Source: Deltaproteobacteria bacterium (GTDB taxonomy: Bacteria > Desulfobacterota > DSM-4660 > Desulfatiglandales > HGW-15). Taken from it: a DNA stretch of 34,204 nt. A program made the translations under genes and the position numbers. Of this stretch, positions 1 through 8,288 are shown piece by piece. The stretch spans positions 1-34,204 of the forward strand of contig JAFGGA010000064.1 in the NCBI GenBank assembly GCA_016930835.1, read 5' to 3'. Position 1 is the first letter of the stretch; each line of letters begins with the position of its first letter. Under the pieces are notes generated by a model. It worked only from the letters and a program-made list of their open reading frames with translations. It did not search any database and was not told the origin of the DNA.

Positions 1-137
1 CCGCGATCAAGTCGCGGAATGACCAATATGGTTCTCGGTTACAGAACAGTAGCTTTTCATTTCTGTTTTTTGCCCGTCATTCCGCGACTTGATCGCGGAA
101 TCCAATGTGTGGGTTTTGAAAAGATCTAAGTTGTTAC
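1..137. repeat. Partial copy of IS66-like MITE (inverted orientation)
   Basis: This copy starts outside the window. It contains the two convergent palindromes seen in the other copies, CCGCGATCAAGTCGCGG at 1-17 and its partner around 80-102, and ends at 137 in ..GTTGTTAC, the reverse of the GTAACAA.. terminus. Its flanking duplication cannot be checked because the left end is missing. The family is described at 23900-24082. Confidence 0.7.
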
Positions 138-359
138 CTTCTTTTTGCCTTTCAAAAATCTATCCACAGGTGCCGGTCGGATTTCGTTTCCGCATCTCCC
201 CCGGAACCTTTCCCCTTCACGGATGGATTGCAGCTTGCCCTTTTTGATGTGAATATCAATGCCTCTTCGGACCAAATCAATGAGATTAGGGGGAAGTTCA
301 GTTCCGTGTTGAGAAAGGACATTTTCAAGATCGGCCAGGCCGCAACCTTTCCGGAGCAC
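126..359 (-). pseudogene. Small ORF of unknown function, 3' end inside a MITE
   Basis: A 77-codon minus-strand reading frame with a GTG start and no visible ribosome binding site. The product is basic, with a Lys/Arg-rich second half containing GERFRGRCGNEIRPAPVDRF. I do not recognise a family. Its last codons (VTT-stop) are contributed by the terminal bases of the miniature element that ends at 137, so any original gene would have been cut there. It lies downstream of marR on the same strand with 178 bp between. It could be a decayed gene fragment or a chance frame. Confidence 0.25.
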
Positions 360-537
360 ATACTATACCAAATTTGGTTTTGTCATATATTGTCTTTATA
401 TATGCATTTTATATGTCATTATTTTAGATAATAATGAAAATATGTGTGGATATGTATAAAGCTAAGGAATGCTGTGTGTAATTTAGCATACAGGTTGGAA
501 TGATAGATCTATTTGGTTGAATATCGAGGCTGAATCT
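360..537. other. AT-rich intergenic stretch
   Basis: The stretch downstream of marR is rich in TATAT and TTATTT runs. I see no convincing gene and no classical GC-stem terminator for marR. Confidence 0.5.
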
Positions 538-1014
538 CTACTCTTTTCTCATTTTTTCAATAAGCCGTTTCCGTAATCGTTTTATGAGCTCAATGAGCTG
601 ATCCCATTCATCATCGCTCATACAAGACATGATTTCTTTCATATGCTTATTCCCTAAAAGCAGATGTTTTTGAAAGTGTGCCACCCCTTCGGAGGTTATT
701 TTAACATGGATGCTCCTGCGGTCTTTTTTATCCTGAATCCGGGTTACGTAATTCAGGTTTTCCAGTCCGTCAATAATCTTTGTGATGCTGTGTTTGGACC
801 GAAACATCAATTTAGCCAATTCAGTGGGTGTTAGGCTGCCGCCTCGGGTTGTCAGGAAACTCAAGGCCGTGAACCGGAGGGGGTCCATGAAATGGGTTTC
901 TCCAAAACGGTTCATGATATCCGCAAAGCTGGTGACATATAGTATCTTTTGCTTTCGTAATAAATCAGATATACCACCCAACTCCGCGTTTTCCGGCAAT
1001 GTGGTCTTTTTCAT
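538..1014 (-). CDS. MarR-family transcriptional regulator
   Basis: The 158-residue product has the winged helix-turn-helix layout of MarR proteins. The recognition region is around residues 62-95 (LTPTELAKLMFRSKHSITKI, then DGLENLNYV), followed by the wing motif DKKDRRSIHVKITSEG near 97-112. Helical segments at both ends would form the dimer interface. Length is typical. The ATG at 1014 is preceded by AAGGGGTG at good spacing on the minus strand. It is the only clear minus-strand gene and faces away from the CoA-transferase run. MarR proteins in anaerobic aromatic or acyl-CoA clusters often repress a divergent operon and release DNA on binding an acid or its CoA thioester, so local control is a reasonable inference. 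A MITE begins 26 bp upstream of its start. The ligand cannot be told from sequence. Confidence 0.9.
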   Translation of the reverse strand: MKKTTLPENAELGGISDLLRKQKILYVTSFADIMNRFGETHFMDPLRFTALSFLTTRGGSLTPTELAKLMFRSKHSITKIIDGLENLNYVTRIQDKKDRRSIHVKITSEGVAHFQKHLLLGNKHMKEIMSCMSDDEWDQLIELIKRLRKRLIEKMRKE

Positions 1015-1039
1015 TTTACACCCCTTGTTGATGGTTTTA

Positions 1040-1352
1040 GAATATTAGTAACAGTTTAGCCTTTTGAGAATTATGAGATGCAAGGCTTGGATTCCGCGAT
1101 CAAGTCGCGGAATGACGTTTGATCTAACTATCGCTATATTTTTTTGAAGCACACATTTTATTCTTCCTTATGATTTCCCCTTTTCCGCCTGCCTGCGCCG
1201 CACCCGACGCGGTAGACAGGTATCTGCAATAGTTCCCGCTTACACGACACTTCTGCGCCGCACCCGACGCGGTAGACAGGTCATTCCGCGACCTGATCGC
1301 GGAATCCAATTGTTTAGTTTTTTTGAAAATAGTTAAAGTGTTATGAATATTA
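1040..1352. repeat. IS66-like MITE copy with perfect 8-bp target duplication
   Basis: The element spans 1048-1344 (297 bp). It starts GTAACAGTTTAG and ends GTTAAAGTGTTAT, and is flanked by the exact direct repeat GAATATTA at 1040-1047 and 1345-1352. It contains the family palindromes (1092-1114 and 1285-1307) and is longer than the other copies. The extra length includes two copies of a CTGCGCCGCACCCGACGCGG unit near 1192 and 1254. It lies between marR and the first CoA-transferase gene. Confidence 0.85.
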
Positions 1353-1425
1353 TATGCAATATCAATTAGTTATATTATTTCACATTTTGTAGCATTTAAA
1401 AAAAGAAGATTTGTGATATTATTTA

Positions 1426-1474
1426 TTGCTTGACATATAAACAGATTAATATAATACCCTAATTAGATATTATA
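1426..1474 (+). promoter_or_regulatory. Candidate promoter and AT-rich operator for the catabolic run
   Basis: TTGACA is at 1430-1435 and TATAAT at 1450-1455. Their 14-bp spacing is short, but an overlapping TTGCTT at 1426 gives 18 bp to the same -10. The -10 lies within an inverted repeat, TATAATA (1450-1456) and TATTATA (1468-1474), centred on TAATTA. Size and AT content suit a MarR-type operator. This is the only good promoter-like region before the gene at 1553. No ribosome binding site is seen at 1553. Confidence 0.45.
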
Positions 1475-1552
1475 ACAGATACACTAATTCGGCAACGACA
1501 TAATACAATAGATGTTGAATTTGTGAAACTTATTTTTTTACTCGGTTTCTAA

Positions 1553-2785
1553 ATGGATAAAGACCTTTCCCAATCAATAAGTTCTGCTCTAGAGGGCCTT
1601 AAGGTGGCTGATTTTAGCTGGGTCGGCGCCGGACCCAGGGCCACCAGGGACCTCGCTGATCATGGGGCCTTGGTGGTTAAGATTGAGTCCTCCAAACGCA
1701 TTGATCTCACCAGGCTCAGCCCGCCGTTCAAAGACGGCATCATGGACCCGAATCGGAGCGGTTTTTTCGCCCACTCCAATACCAGTAAATACAGTGCAAC
1801 ACTCAATCTGAAACACCCCAAAGGTATTGAATTAGCCAAACGTTTTGTTCAATGGGCGGATGTGGTGGTTGAAAACTTCGGCCAAGGGGCCATGGATCGG
1901 ATGGGTTTGGGGTATGATGATCTTAAAAAAATAAAGGATGACATCATCATGGTGAGCGTGAGTATAACCGGTAGAAGCGGACCCCTCGCCGATTTTGTGG
2001 GATATGGTAATTCGGCGGCGGCCCTGTCCGGGCATGCCCATCTGACGGGTTGGCCTGATCGCGGGCCTTTGATCCCGCCCATTGCATTTGGTGACGTGAT
2101 AACGCCTTTATTCGCAGTGATTGCTATCATGGCGGCCTTGGAGCATAAAAGAAAAACAGGGAAGGGACAACATATTGATTTGTCTCAATTTGAGACCATG
2201 TGTCAGTTTATAACACCGGCCTTTTTGGATTATTCCGCGAACGGGACGGTTCAGATGCGGATGGGAAACCGGCATGCTTGGGCTTCACCGCATGGCGCTT
2301 TTCCGTGTAAAGGAGAGGATTCATGGTGTACCATAGCTGTATTTAATGAGGATCAGTGGGTGAGCCTCTGTAATACAATTGAGAGGACGGATCTTATCAA
2401 TGATTCAAGGTTCAGGACCCTGCAAGACAGAAAAAACAATGAAGAGGCATTAGAGTCCATTTTAGCCGATTGGACAAGCACGCGACCAAAAGAAAAGGTT
2501 ATGGAAAGGATGCTGGATGCGGGCGTTCCTGCCGGTGCCGTCCGTGATGCACGGGAAGTAATGGAATGCCCCCAGATTCGTGAAAGGGAGCTTTATATCA
2601 AGAGAGAGCATCCGGTCATCGGCCTTTGCACCCATCCTACACCTCCCATGAAGCTGTCGGATACACCGCCCCGGGTACGTCCCGCACCGTGCTTGGGAGA
2701 GCATAATCATTATGTCTATACGGAGTTATTGGGGATGTCGGATGAAGAATTTGTGGGTCTTATGAATGAAGGTATCTTTGAATAG
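1553..2785 (+). CDS. Class III CoA-transferase (CaiB/BaiF), type A, copy 1
   Basis: The 410-residue protein has the family length and layout. Near the N-terminus is LEGLKVADFSWVGAGP; the NTSKYSATLNLKHPKG segment follows at about 76-91. The nucleophile region PPIAFGDVITP puts the likely catalytic aspartate at Asp181, and KTGKGQHIDLSQFE comes after it. Near the C-terminus are AGVPAGAV and the CLGEHN motif. Class III enzymes move CoA between carboxylic acids through an aspartyl-CoA anhydride intermediate in the cytoplasm. The protein closely resembles the product at 7006 and only distantly those at 2797 and 5164. It is 11 bp upstream of the type B gene, so the two may form a heteromer, as in BbsEF (inference). 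No Shine-Dalgarno is visible before the ATG. Substrates are unknown. Confidence 0.93.
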   Translation: MDKDLSQSISSALEGLKVADFSWVGAGPRATRDLADHGALVVKIESSKRIDLTRLSPPFKDGIMDPNRSGFFAHSNTSKYSATLNLKHPKGIELAKRFVQWADVVVENFGQGAMDRMGLGYDDLKKIKDDIIMVSVSITGRSGPLADFVGYGNSAAALSGHAHLTGWPDRGPLIPPIAFGDVITPLFAVIAIMAALEHKRKTGKGQHIDLSQFETMCQFITPAFLDYSANGTVQMRMGNRHAWASPHGAFPCKGEDSWCTIAVFNEDQWVSLCNTIERTDLINDSRFRTLQDRKNNEEALESILADWTSTRPKEKVMERMLDAGVPAGAVRDAREVMECPQIRERELYIKREHPVIGLCTHPTPPMKLSDTPPRVRPAPCLGEHNHYVYTELLGMSDEEFVGLMNEGIFE

Positions 2786-2796
2786 GAGTTTATACC

Positions 2797-3999
2797 TTGT
2801 TAAACGACTTACGAGTCCTGGATCTAACAGATGAAAAAGGCTGGTTTTGCGGCAAGATCCTGGCCGACCTGGGTGCTGATGTCATCAAGGTGGAAAGGCC
2901 GGGCGGAGATCCTGGAAGACGCCTTGGACCGTTTTATGGCGATGAACCCCATCCTGAAAAAAGTTTATTATGGTGTGCTTATAACGGCGGCAAAAAAGGT
3001 ATCACCCTGGACTTGGAAAATGAAAAAGGGGCTCAGACACTTAGCCAGTTGGTTCTAAATACGGATTTCTTTTTGGAGTCCTTTTCTCCAGGATATTTAA
3101 CAACCTTCGGTCTGGGATATGATGATCTCTCTCAGATCAACCCGAAGATGATTTATACCTCCATCTCCCCTTACGGACACACAGGCCCTTTTAAGGATTA
3201 TCCGGCATCGGATATCACCTCCATGGCTATGAGCGGGCTCATGAAGATCACCGGTTATCAGGATCGCGCCCCTTTGCTACTTGGACTGGATCAATCCTAT
3301 GGACTAGCATGCACTTATGCGGCCATCGGCACCTTGGTTGCCCATTATGCCCGCCATCGAACGGGACGGGGACAGCATGTGGATGTGTCCATTTTTGAGT
3401 GTACCGTACTGGCAAACTACCTGGAGCCGGTCCGTTGGGAATACGAGCAACGCATGGTGGATCGGATGGGTGACCGGTTTTCCAGAGGAAAGGGCAGCAC
3501 CACACAGGTCTGGCGTTGCCGCGACGGTTATGTCACTTGGACCATGATGGGGGGAGAAGTGGAGATCCAACGCCTCAAGGCCATTGTCGAGCGGATGGAT
3601 CAGGAAGGGATGGCGGGATATCTCAAGAACAAGGATCTGGAGGCCGTGCATCTATCCCAACTTTCCGAGGAGGAATTAAGACGATGGGAAGAGCCCATTC
3701 AAAATTTTTTTCTGAAACATACCAAGAAGGAATTGGAATCGTTTTCCAATGAAAAAAATCTTAGATTATGCGTAATTAATGAACTGGACGCCGTGGCGGA
3801 AAGTGAACATCTGAAGGCAAGAGGATTTTGGCAGGATGTTGAATATCCGGAGTTTGGACGGTCTATTCAATGTCCGGGCTATCTGTTTAACGCCCCTGAG
3901 ATGAATCCTCGTTTACGCTTTAAGGCCCCGCGTATCGGTGAGCATAATGAAGAGATTTTAGGGAAAGAGTTGGAGATGTTAAAATATGAACCCGTTTGA
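2797..3999 (+). CDS. Class III CoA-transferase (CaiB/BaiF), type B, copy 1
   Basis: The 400-residue product starts at a TTG. That start is supported by AGGAG at 2784-2788, overlapping the stop of the preceding gene. Visible family marks are LRVLDLTDEKGWFCGKILADLGADVIKVE-type N-terminal Rossmann sequence, the LGLDQSYG nucleophile region with likely catalytic Asp165, RTGRGQHVDVS after it, and a C-terminal RIGEHN. The closest relative here is the product at 5164, which shares the DMTDEKGF/DLTDEKGW opening and FFLKHTKKEL/FFLRHTKKEL segment. The gene overlaps the next one by 14 bp, so the three genes from 1553 are very likely co-transcribed and possibly translationally coupled. Acid and CoA donor are not deducible. 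Confidence 0.92.
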   Translation: MLNDLRVLDLTDEKGWFCGKILADLGADVIKVERPGGDPGRRLGPFYGDEPHPEKSLLWCAYNGGKKGITLDLENEKGAQTLSQLVLNTDFFLESFSPGYLTTFGLGYDDLSQINPKMIYTSISPYGHTGPFKDYPASDITSMAMSGLMKITGYQDRAPLLLGLDQSYGLACTYAAIGTLVAHYARHRTGRGQHVDVSIFECTVLANYLEPVRWEYEQRMVDRMGDRFSRGKGSTTQVWRCRDGYVTWTMMGGEVEIQRLKAIVERMDQEGMAGYLKNKDLEAVHLSQLSEEELRRWEEPIQNFFLKHTKKELESFSNEKNLRLCVINELDAVAESEHLKARGFWQDVEYPEFGRSIQCPGYLFNAPEMNPRLRFKAPRIGEHNEEILGKELEMLKYEPV

Positions 4000-5113
4000 G
4001 ACAATGAAAAAGCACTACCATGAACGTTCCCTGGCTGCCAAGGCATGGAAGGAAAACGGCGGAAAGGTGGTCGGGTATATCTCGGATGCGGTTCCCGTGG
4101 AGATGATCATCGCCGCCGGTCTTTTCCCTTTAAGGCTGAGTGGTGATCCTTTGGCATCGACGGATAAGGGTGATGAGACAATGGAATTTTTTTTCGAACC
4201 GTCGGTCCGGTCCATCTATGATCAACTTTTGACAGGGGCTCTTGATTTTCTCGATCTCTTGGTTATCCCTCATTACAATGACTCGGTTTTTAAGCTTTAT
4301 TATTATTTGATGGAAATCCAGCGAATGGATCCTTCCCTGAAATTGCCGGATTTTTATCTGTTCGACATGCTTTATACCAAGTGGTTTGCAACCAACCTGT
4401 ACAATCGCCAAATGATCCATGAATTCAAAAAGAAACTGGAAGATGTATCCGGCAAAGAAATCACCCCGGGTGCCTTATCCAATGCCATAGATATTGTTAA
4501 CGAAAACCGATCCCTGCTGAAGAAGATCTCCGGTTTCAGAAAGCTTGATCCGCCTCTTATTTCAGGGACGGAGGCCCTCCAAATCATAGGGTCATCCATG
4601 TTTATGGATAAAAAGGAACACAATAGGCTCTTAATGAATTTCCTGGTAGGAGCAGAACATAATTCTCCGAAAAAAGGTGTAAGGGTCTCTGTTGAAGGTA
4701 GTCAGATCGATCATCTGCGGTTTTATGAACTGGTTGAATCCTACGGTGCCGTGATTGTTACAGAGAGCCATTCCTGGGGAGATGGGATCTCGGATCACCC
4801 TGTAGACAATTCTTTTGAGCCGCTAGGGGCCATAACCGATAGATACCACCTTTATTCATCCAGTCCACGCCTTTATCCTAAGAGAGAGGAATTGCAGCAT
4901 TGTCTTGCCACGGCCAAAGAATTGAATGTTAGAGGGACCCTATTTTATTTCATGGAATGGGATGATATGCCCGCATGGGAATACCCTGAACAAAAAAAGA
5001 TTTTGGATGATAATCATATCCCATCTATATGTTTTCGGATGCAGAAATATCATCTAACGGAAACGGAAGAGGTAAAGTCGAAGCTAAAGGCGTTTATTGA
5101 AGCGGTTAGTTAG
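3986..5113 (+). CDS. HgdB/BcrC-like dehydratase/reductase subunit lacking cluster cysteines
   Basis: At 375 residues this matches the length and fold pattern of the small subunit of 2-hydroxyacyl-CoA dehydratases and class I benzoyl-CoA reductases (HgdB, FldC, BcrC). Recognisable are GGKVVGYISDAVPVEMIIAAG at 25-45, the DFLDLLVIP segment at 87-95, the VEGSQIDH region at 236-243 and the LKAFIE C-terminus. In canonical subunits three cysteines bind a [4Fe-4S] cluster. My alignment by eye places Glu71 (EPSVRS), Asn98 (PHYNDS) and Asp326 or Asp327 (EWDDMP) at those positions. The only cysteines are Cys306 and Cys349, neither in a ligand context. The gene overlaps the upstream CoA-transferase gene. 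It may be a structural partner of the 8476 product or a repurposed enzyme. Confidence 0.85.
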   Translation: MNPFETMKKHYHERSLAAKAWKENGGKVVGYISDAVPVEMIIAAGLFPLRLSGDPLASTDKGDETMEFFFEPSVRSIYDQLLTGALDFLDLLVIPHYNDSVFKLYYYLMEIQRMDPSLKLPDFYLFDMLYTKWFATNLYNRQMIHEFKKKLEDVSGKEITPGALSNAIDIVNENRSLLKKISGFRKLDPPLISGTEALQIIGSSMFMDKKEHNRLLMNFLVGAEHNSPKKGVRVSVEGSQIDHLRFYELVESYGAVIVTESHSWGDGISDHPVDNSFEPLGAITDRYHLYSSSPRLYPKREELQHCLATAKELNVRGTLFYFMEWDDMPAWEYPEQKKILDDNHIPSICFRMQKYHLTETEEVKSKLKAFIEAVS

Positions 5114-5142
5114 TCATCCAGAAACAAACGTTTCTGGATGGG
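5113..5142. repeat. Hairpin remnant of a miniature element inside the operon
   Basis: CATCCAGAAAC (5115-5125) and GTTTCTGGATG (5130-5140) form a perfect 11-bp stem with an AAAC loop, starting just after the stop codon at 5113. Nearly the same hairpin is at one end of the 186-bp element at 20744-20929, so this is probably a solo or internally deleted copy. No T-run follows, so a terminator is unlikely. Confidence 0.6.
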
Positions 5143-5163
5143 CTCATAATTAAGGAGATAACA

Positions 5164-6405
5164 ATGACAAATAGACTATTACAAGGCTTCCGGGCCTTGG
5201 ATATGACGGATGAGAAGGGATTTGTTTGCGGCAAGGTGTTAGCGGCCATGGGTGTTGATGTCATTAAGGTTGAAAGACCGGGTGGAGACTCTTCCCGGAA
5301 CATCCCGCCTTTTGTGGATAATGATCCCGATCCCGAAAAATGCCTACTCTGGTTGATTTATAACACGGACAAAAGGGGGATTACGCTTAACCTGGAAACC
5401 GCCAAAGGACAGGACTTGTTTAAGGAACTTGTGAAGGTATCCGATTTTATCATTGAATCATTTACTCCCGGATATTTGGAAAGCATTGGCCTTGATTACG
5501 ATGCATTGAGCCGATTAAACAGGAGAATCATCATGACGTCTCTCACGCCTTTCGGACAGAAAGGGCCGTATAGTCGATTTAAGGGCGGTGAACTTATTGC
5601 GTCCGCCATGAGCGGTGTACTTTTAAGTAATGGTTACGCGGACCGCGCACCGGTGAAAGAGGCCCTGGATGCCAATTATTTTCATGCCAATGGTGCGGCC
5701 GTACTGGGTTCGGTCATGGCACATTATCATCGTGAGGCAACCGGCGAGGGTCAACAGGTGGACGTATCCGCTCAAGAAGTAAGCGCCAGCAGAAATACGA
5801 ACAATATATTGCCCTATCTTTTTGATAAACGAATGCTCAAGAGAAGCGGCGATTGCCAATGGTTGGGCCTCAACCCGGCCCGTTGGATCTGGGAATGTAA
5901 GGACGGTTATGTTTGGCATAACCTGATGGGCGGTAAGGTGGGCGCCCCCGCTAATCGAGCCTTATCACAGTGGATGGATGAAGACGGGATCGAAAATCCT
6001 CTCAGAGAAATAAAAGATTGGAATACATTTGATCGATCAACCGTGACCATGGAGGAAAAGACGGTTCGGGAAAAGGCTATCGCGGAATTTTTCTTAAGGC
6101 ACACCAAGAAGGAACTGGATACGGAAGGGAGACGGAGAGGGATCAACGCGGCCGTGGCCAATACCCCGGATGAGGTGGTTGAACACCCCCAGCTCAAGGC
6201 CAGAAATTATTGGGTCGAGTTGGAACATGCCGAATTGGGCCGGTCCATGCAATACCCCGGGCATTTCTTTTTATCCACCGAGACGACCACAAAGATTCAA
6301 CGTCGAGCGCCCCTCGTGGGTGAACATAATAAAGCGGTCTATCAGGAGTTGCTTGGTCTATCGGATTCGGAAGTGGAAGAATTGAAGGATAATGGTGTGA
6401 TTTGA
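5164..6405 (+). CDS. Class III CoA-transferase (CaiB/BaiF), type B, copy 2
   Basis: The 413-residue product begins at an ATG preceded by AAGGAGAT. Family marks are FRALDMTDEKGFVCGKVL at the N-terminus, the VIKVERPGGD segment at 34-42, EALDANYF with likely catalytic Asp169, ATGEGQQVDVSAQE after it, and LVGEHNKAVYQELLG at the C-terminus. It is a paralogue of the product at 2797 and belongs with it rather than with the type A enzymes. The 50-bp gap to the preceding gene holds only the hairpin remnant and the ribosome binding site, so it is probably the last gene of the 1553-6405 transcript. A 600-bp repeat-rich gap follows. The acid it handles is unknown; two A/B pairs would suit two successive CoA-transfer steps or two substrates. 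Confidence 0.92.
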   Translation: MTNRLLQGFRALDMTDEKGFVCGKVLAAMGVDVIKVERPGGDSSRNIPPFVDNDPDPEKCLLWLIYNTDKRGITLNLETAKGQDLFKELVKVSDFIIESFTPGYLESIGLDYDALSRLNRRIIMTSLTPFGQKGPYSRFKGGELIASAMSGVLLSNGYADRAPVKEALDANYFHANGAAVLGSVMAHYHREATGEGQQVDVSAQEVSASRNTNNILPYLFDKRMLKRSGDCQWLGLNPARWIWECKDGYVWHNLMGGKVGAPANRALSQWMDEDGIENPLREIKDWNTFDRSTVTMEEKTVREKAIAEFFLRHTKKELDTEGRRRGINAAVANTPDEVVEHPQLKARNYWVELEHAELGRSMQYPGHFFLSTETTTKIQRRAPLVGEHNKAVYQELLGLSDSEVEELKDNGVI

Positions 6406-7005
6406 ACAGAGAAAGGCGCAAGGCCCATCCGTCGTCTCTGAAATTTCCGCCGCCGTCTTCGACTATGGCGGGATAAAATGGCGAGACAGGTGGCGCAAAG
6501 GGAAAGAAAAAATTATTATTATATGCATTTTTTTGTGCCGGAGATTACATCCAGCCATAGTAGATTGGGATTTTGTTTCCGGTTGTCATTTCATCACAAC
6601 CATGGTTTTCGGCGGCATATAAAATGCCGCCCTACAAAAGACAATGACCGCACGAGTGTTTTTTGTAGGGCCGGGTTTTACACCCGGCCGTAGCGGATCG
6701 GATTTTGTGCGCGTTGGTCAATTCATTGTAGCCATGGTTTTCGGGGGCATGGAAAATGCTGTCCCACGAAAATAATACCTCCATGGGGTTTTTCGTAGGG
6801 ACAGCGACCCCGCCGCCCTAAATCCCCCTCCCCTGGCGGGAGGGGTTAGGGGAGGGGGTTCAGGAAAGACGAGGCGGCCTGAGACCCGCCCTCCATCACG
6901 CCAGAGCGTGACTGCGAGGGTGCAGCCCTTCGAAAGACAAAATGCGAACGGGATTATTCATAGGGCCGGCATTTGTGAGTGATTAACATAGCAGGAGAAG
7001 CAAAC
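6406..7005. repeat. Repeat-filled intergenic region with REP-like palindromes
   Basis: There is no convincing gene. The stretch has several GTAGGGCGGCAT/ATGCCGCCCTAC-type palindromes: GGCGGCATATAAAATGCCGCC at about 6613-6633, GGGCCGGGTTTTACACCCGGCC at about 6669-6690, and a GGCATGGAAAATGCT variant near 6745. A CCCCTCCCCTGGCGGGAGGGG hairpin follows near 6825-6846. Similar palindromes recur at 13300-13500. The ribosome binding site of the next gene (AGGAGAAG, 6993-7000) closes the region. Confidence 0.6.
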
Positions 7006-8226
7006 ATGGCAAAACAAGTCCTTGAGGGCGTGAAGATACTGGATTTTTCATGGGCCCTGGTGGGTTCAATCACCGCTAAGCAGTTGGGTGATCATGGCGC
7101 TCAGATCGTCAAGATCGAGACGTCAAAGCGGGTGGATCTGGCCAGGACAGATCGGCAGGTCTCCATATCCAAACCCAACAGCTTTGACGACAAACCGTGG
7201 TTTACCCATTTAAACACATCTAAATACAGTATGGCCCTTAATCTCAAACATCCACGATCCAGGGAGGTTGTGGATAAGCTCATTCAGTGGGCGGATGTGG
7301 TGTTGGAAAATTTTACGCCCGGGACCATGACAAAATTGGGTCTAGACTATGAGTCCATTAAGAAACAAAGGCCAGACATCATTATGGCCAGTGGGAGCGT
7401 TTATGGACAAACCGGCCCCATGGCCCAGGAATGGGGCGTGGATGGAACAGGAAATGCCCTATCCAGCAGGCTTTATCTTACCGGATGGCCGGACAGGGGA
7501 CCTGTGGTTCCCACGTCGGTACCCTATGGGGACGTGGTCCTGCCTACGTTTATCGCATCGGCAATTATCGCGGCCCTGGACTACAGACGGCGCACCGGGA
7601 AGGGCCAACATATTGATGCCGGCATGTTTGAGGCCATTGTTCATCAAACATCACCGGCAATCATGGATTGGGTCGCTAACCGGAATCTTCAAGGCCGTAC
7701 GGGAAATCGCAGTCTATACGCGTCGCCCCATGGGATTTTTCCGTGTGCAGGCGAAGATCGATGGGTTGCCATTACCGTATTTACCGAAGATGAGTGGCGG
7801 GCATTATGTCGGGTGATGGGAAATCCCGCATGGTCCCAAGAAGATCGCTTTTCCACCCTCAGCGCACGGAAAGAAAATGAAGATGATCTGGAAGCATACA
7901 TCTCTAAGTGGACCCGTCAATCCACGCCACATGAGATTATGGAGGAATGTCAGGCGGCCGGCGTGCCGGCAGGGGCGGTCCAAAACGCCGAAGATCTCAT
8001 CGAGCATGATCCGCAGTTAAAGGAAAGGGAATTTTTGACACCCATTGAACACCCGGTCCTGGGGACCTTCGGGCACCCCACACCGCCCTATAAATTACTC
8101 AGGAACAAGGCAGGTGTCCGGACCTCTCCTTGTTTGGGGGAACATACCTTTATGGTTTGTACGGAATTTTTGAATATGCCCGTCGAGGATTTTTTGGAAT
8201 TGGAAAATGAGGGGGTGTTTGTGTGA
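7006..8226 (+). CDS. Class III CoA-transferase (CaiB/BaiF), type A, copy 2
   Basis: I chose the ATG at 7006 because AGGAGAAG sits five bases upstream; a GTG at 6979 in frame has no such support. The resulting 406-residue protein aligns over its whole length with the product of 1553: LEGVKILDFSWALVGS at the start, NTSKYSMALNLKHPRS at 70-85, VPYGDVVLP with likely catalytic Asp176, RTGKGQHIDAGMFE, then AGVPAGAV and CLGEHT near the end. It should catalyse acyl-CoA:carboxylate CoA transfer in the cytoplasm. Its neighbours on both sides are repeat blocks, so it may be transcribed alone or by read-through. The type A pair probably arose by duplication and divergence, since similarity is clear but far from identity. 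Confidence 0.92.
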   Translation: MAKQVLEGVKILDFSWALVGSITAKQLGDHGAQIVKIETSKRVDLARTDRQVSISKPNSFDDKPWFTHLNTSKYSMALNLKHPRSREVVDKLIQWADVVLENFTPGTMTKLGLDYESIKKQRPDIIMASGSVYGQTGPMAQEWGVDGTGNALSSRLYLTGWPDRGPVVPTSVPYGDVVLPTFIASAIIAALDYRRRTGKGQHIDAGMFEAIVHQTSPAIMDWVANRNLQGRTGNRSLYASPHGIFPCAGEDRWVAITVFTEDEWRALCRVMGNPAWSQEDRFSTLSARKENEDDLEAYISKWTRQSTPHEIMEECQAAGVPAGAVQNAEDLIEHDPQLKEREFLTPIEHPVLGTFGHPTPPYKLLRNKAGVRTSPCLGEHTFMVCTEFLNMPVEDFLELENEGVFV

Positions 8227-8288
8227 TCCTGTTTGGAAAAATCGATCGGGAAGCGGCCAGTAATCAGGTGTGGGCATTCAGCAAGCTG

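Noticed and set aside
1124-1309. 61-codon minus-strand frame with LSTASGAAQ repeats
   Set aside because: It is the translation of the duplicated GCGCCGCACCCGACGCGG units inside a MITE.
6478-6693. 71-codon frame in the gap after the second type B CoA-transferase
   Set aside because: It reads through REP-like palindromes (RHIKCRPTK, CRAGFYTRP), which are repeat translations.
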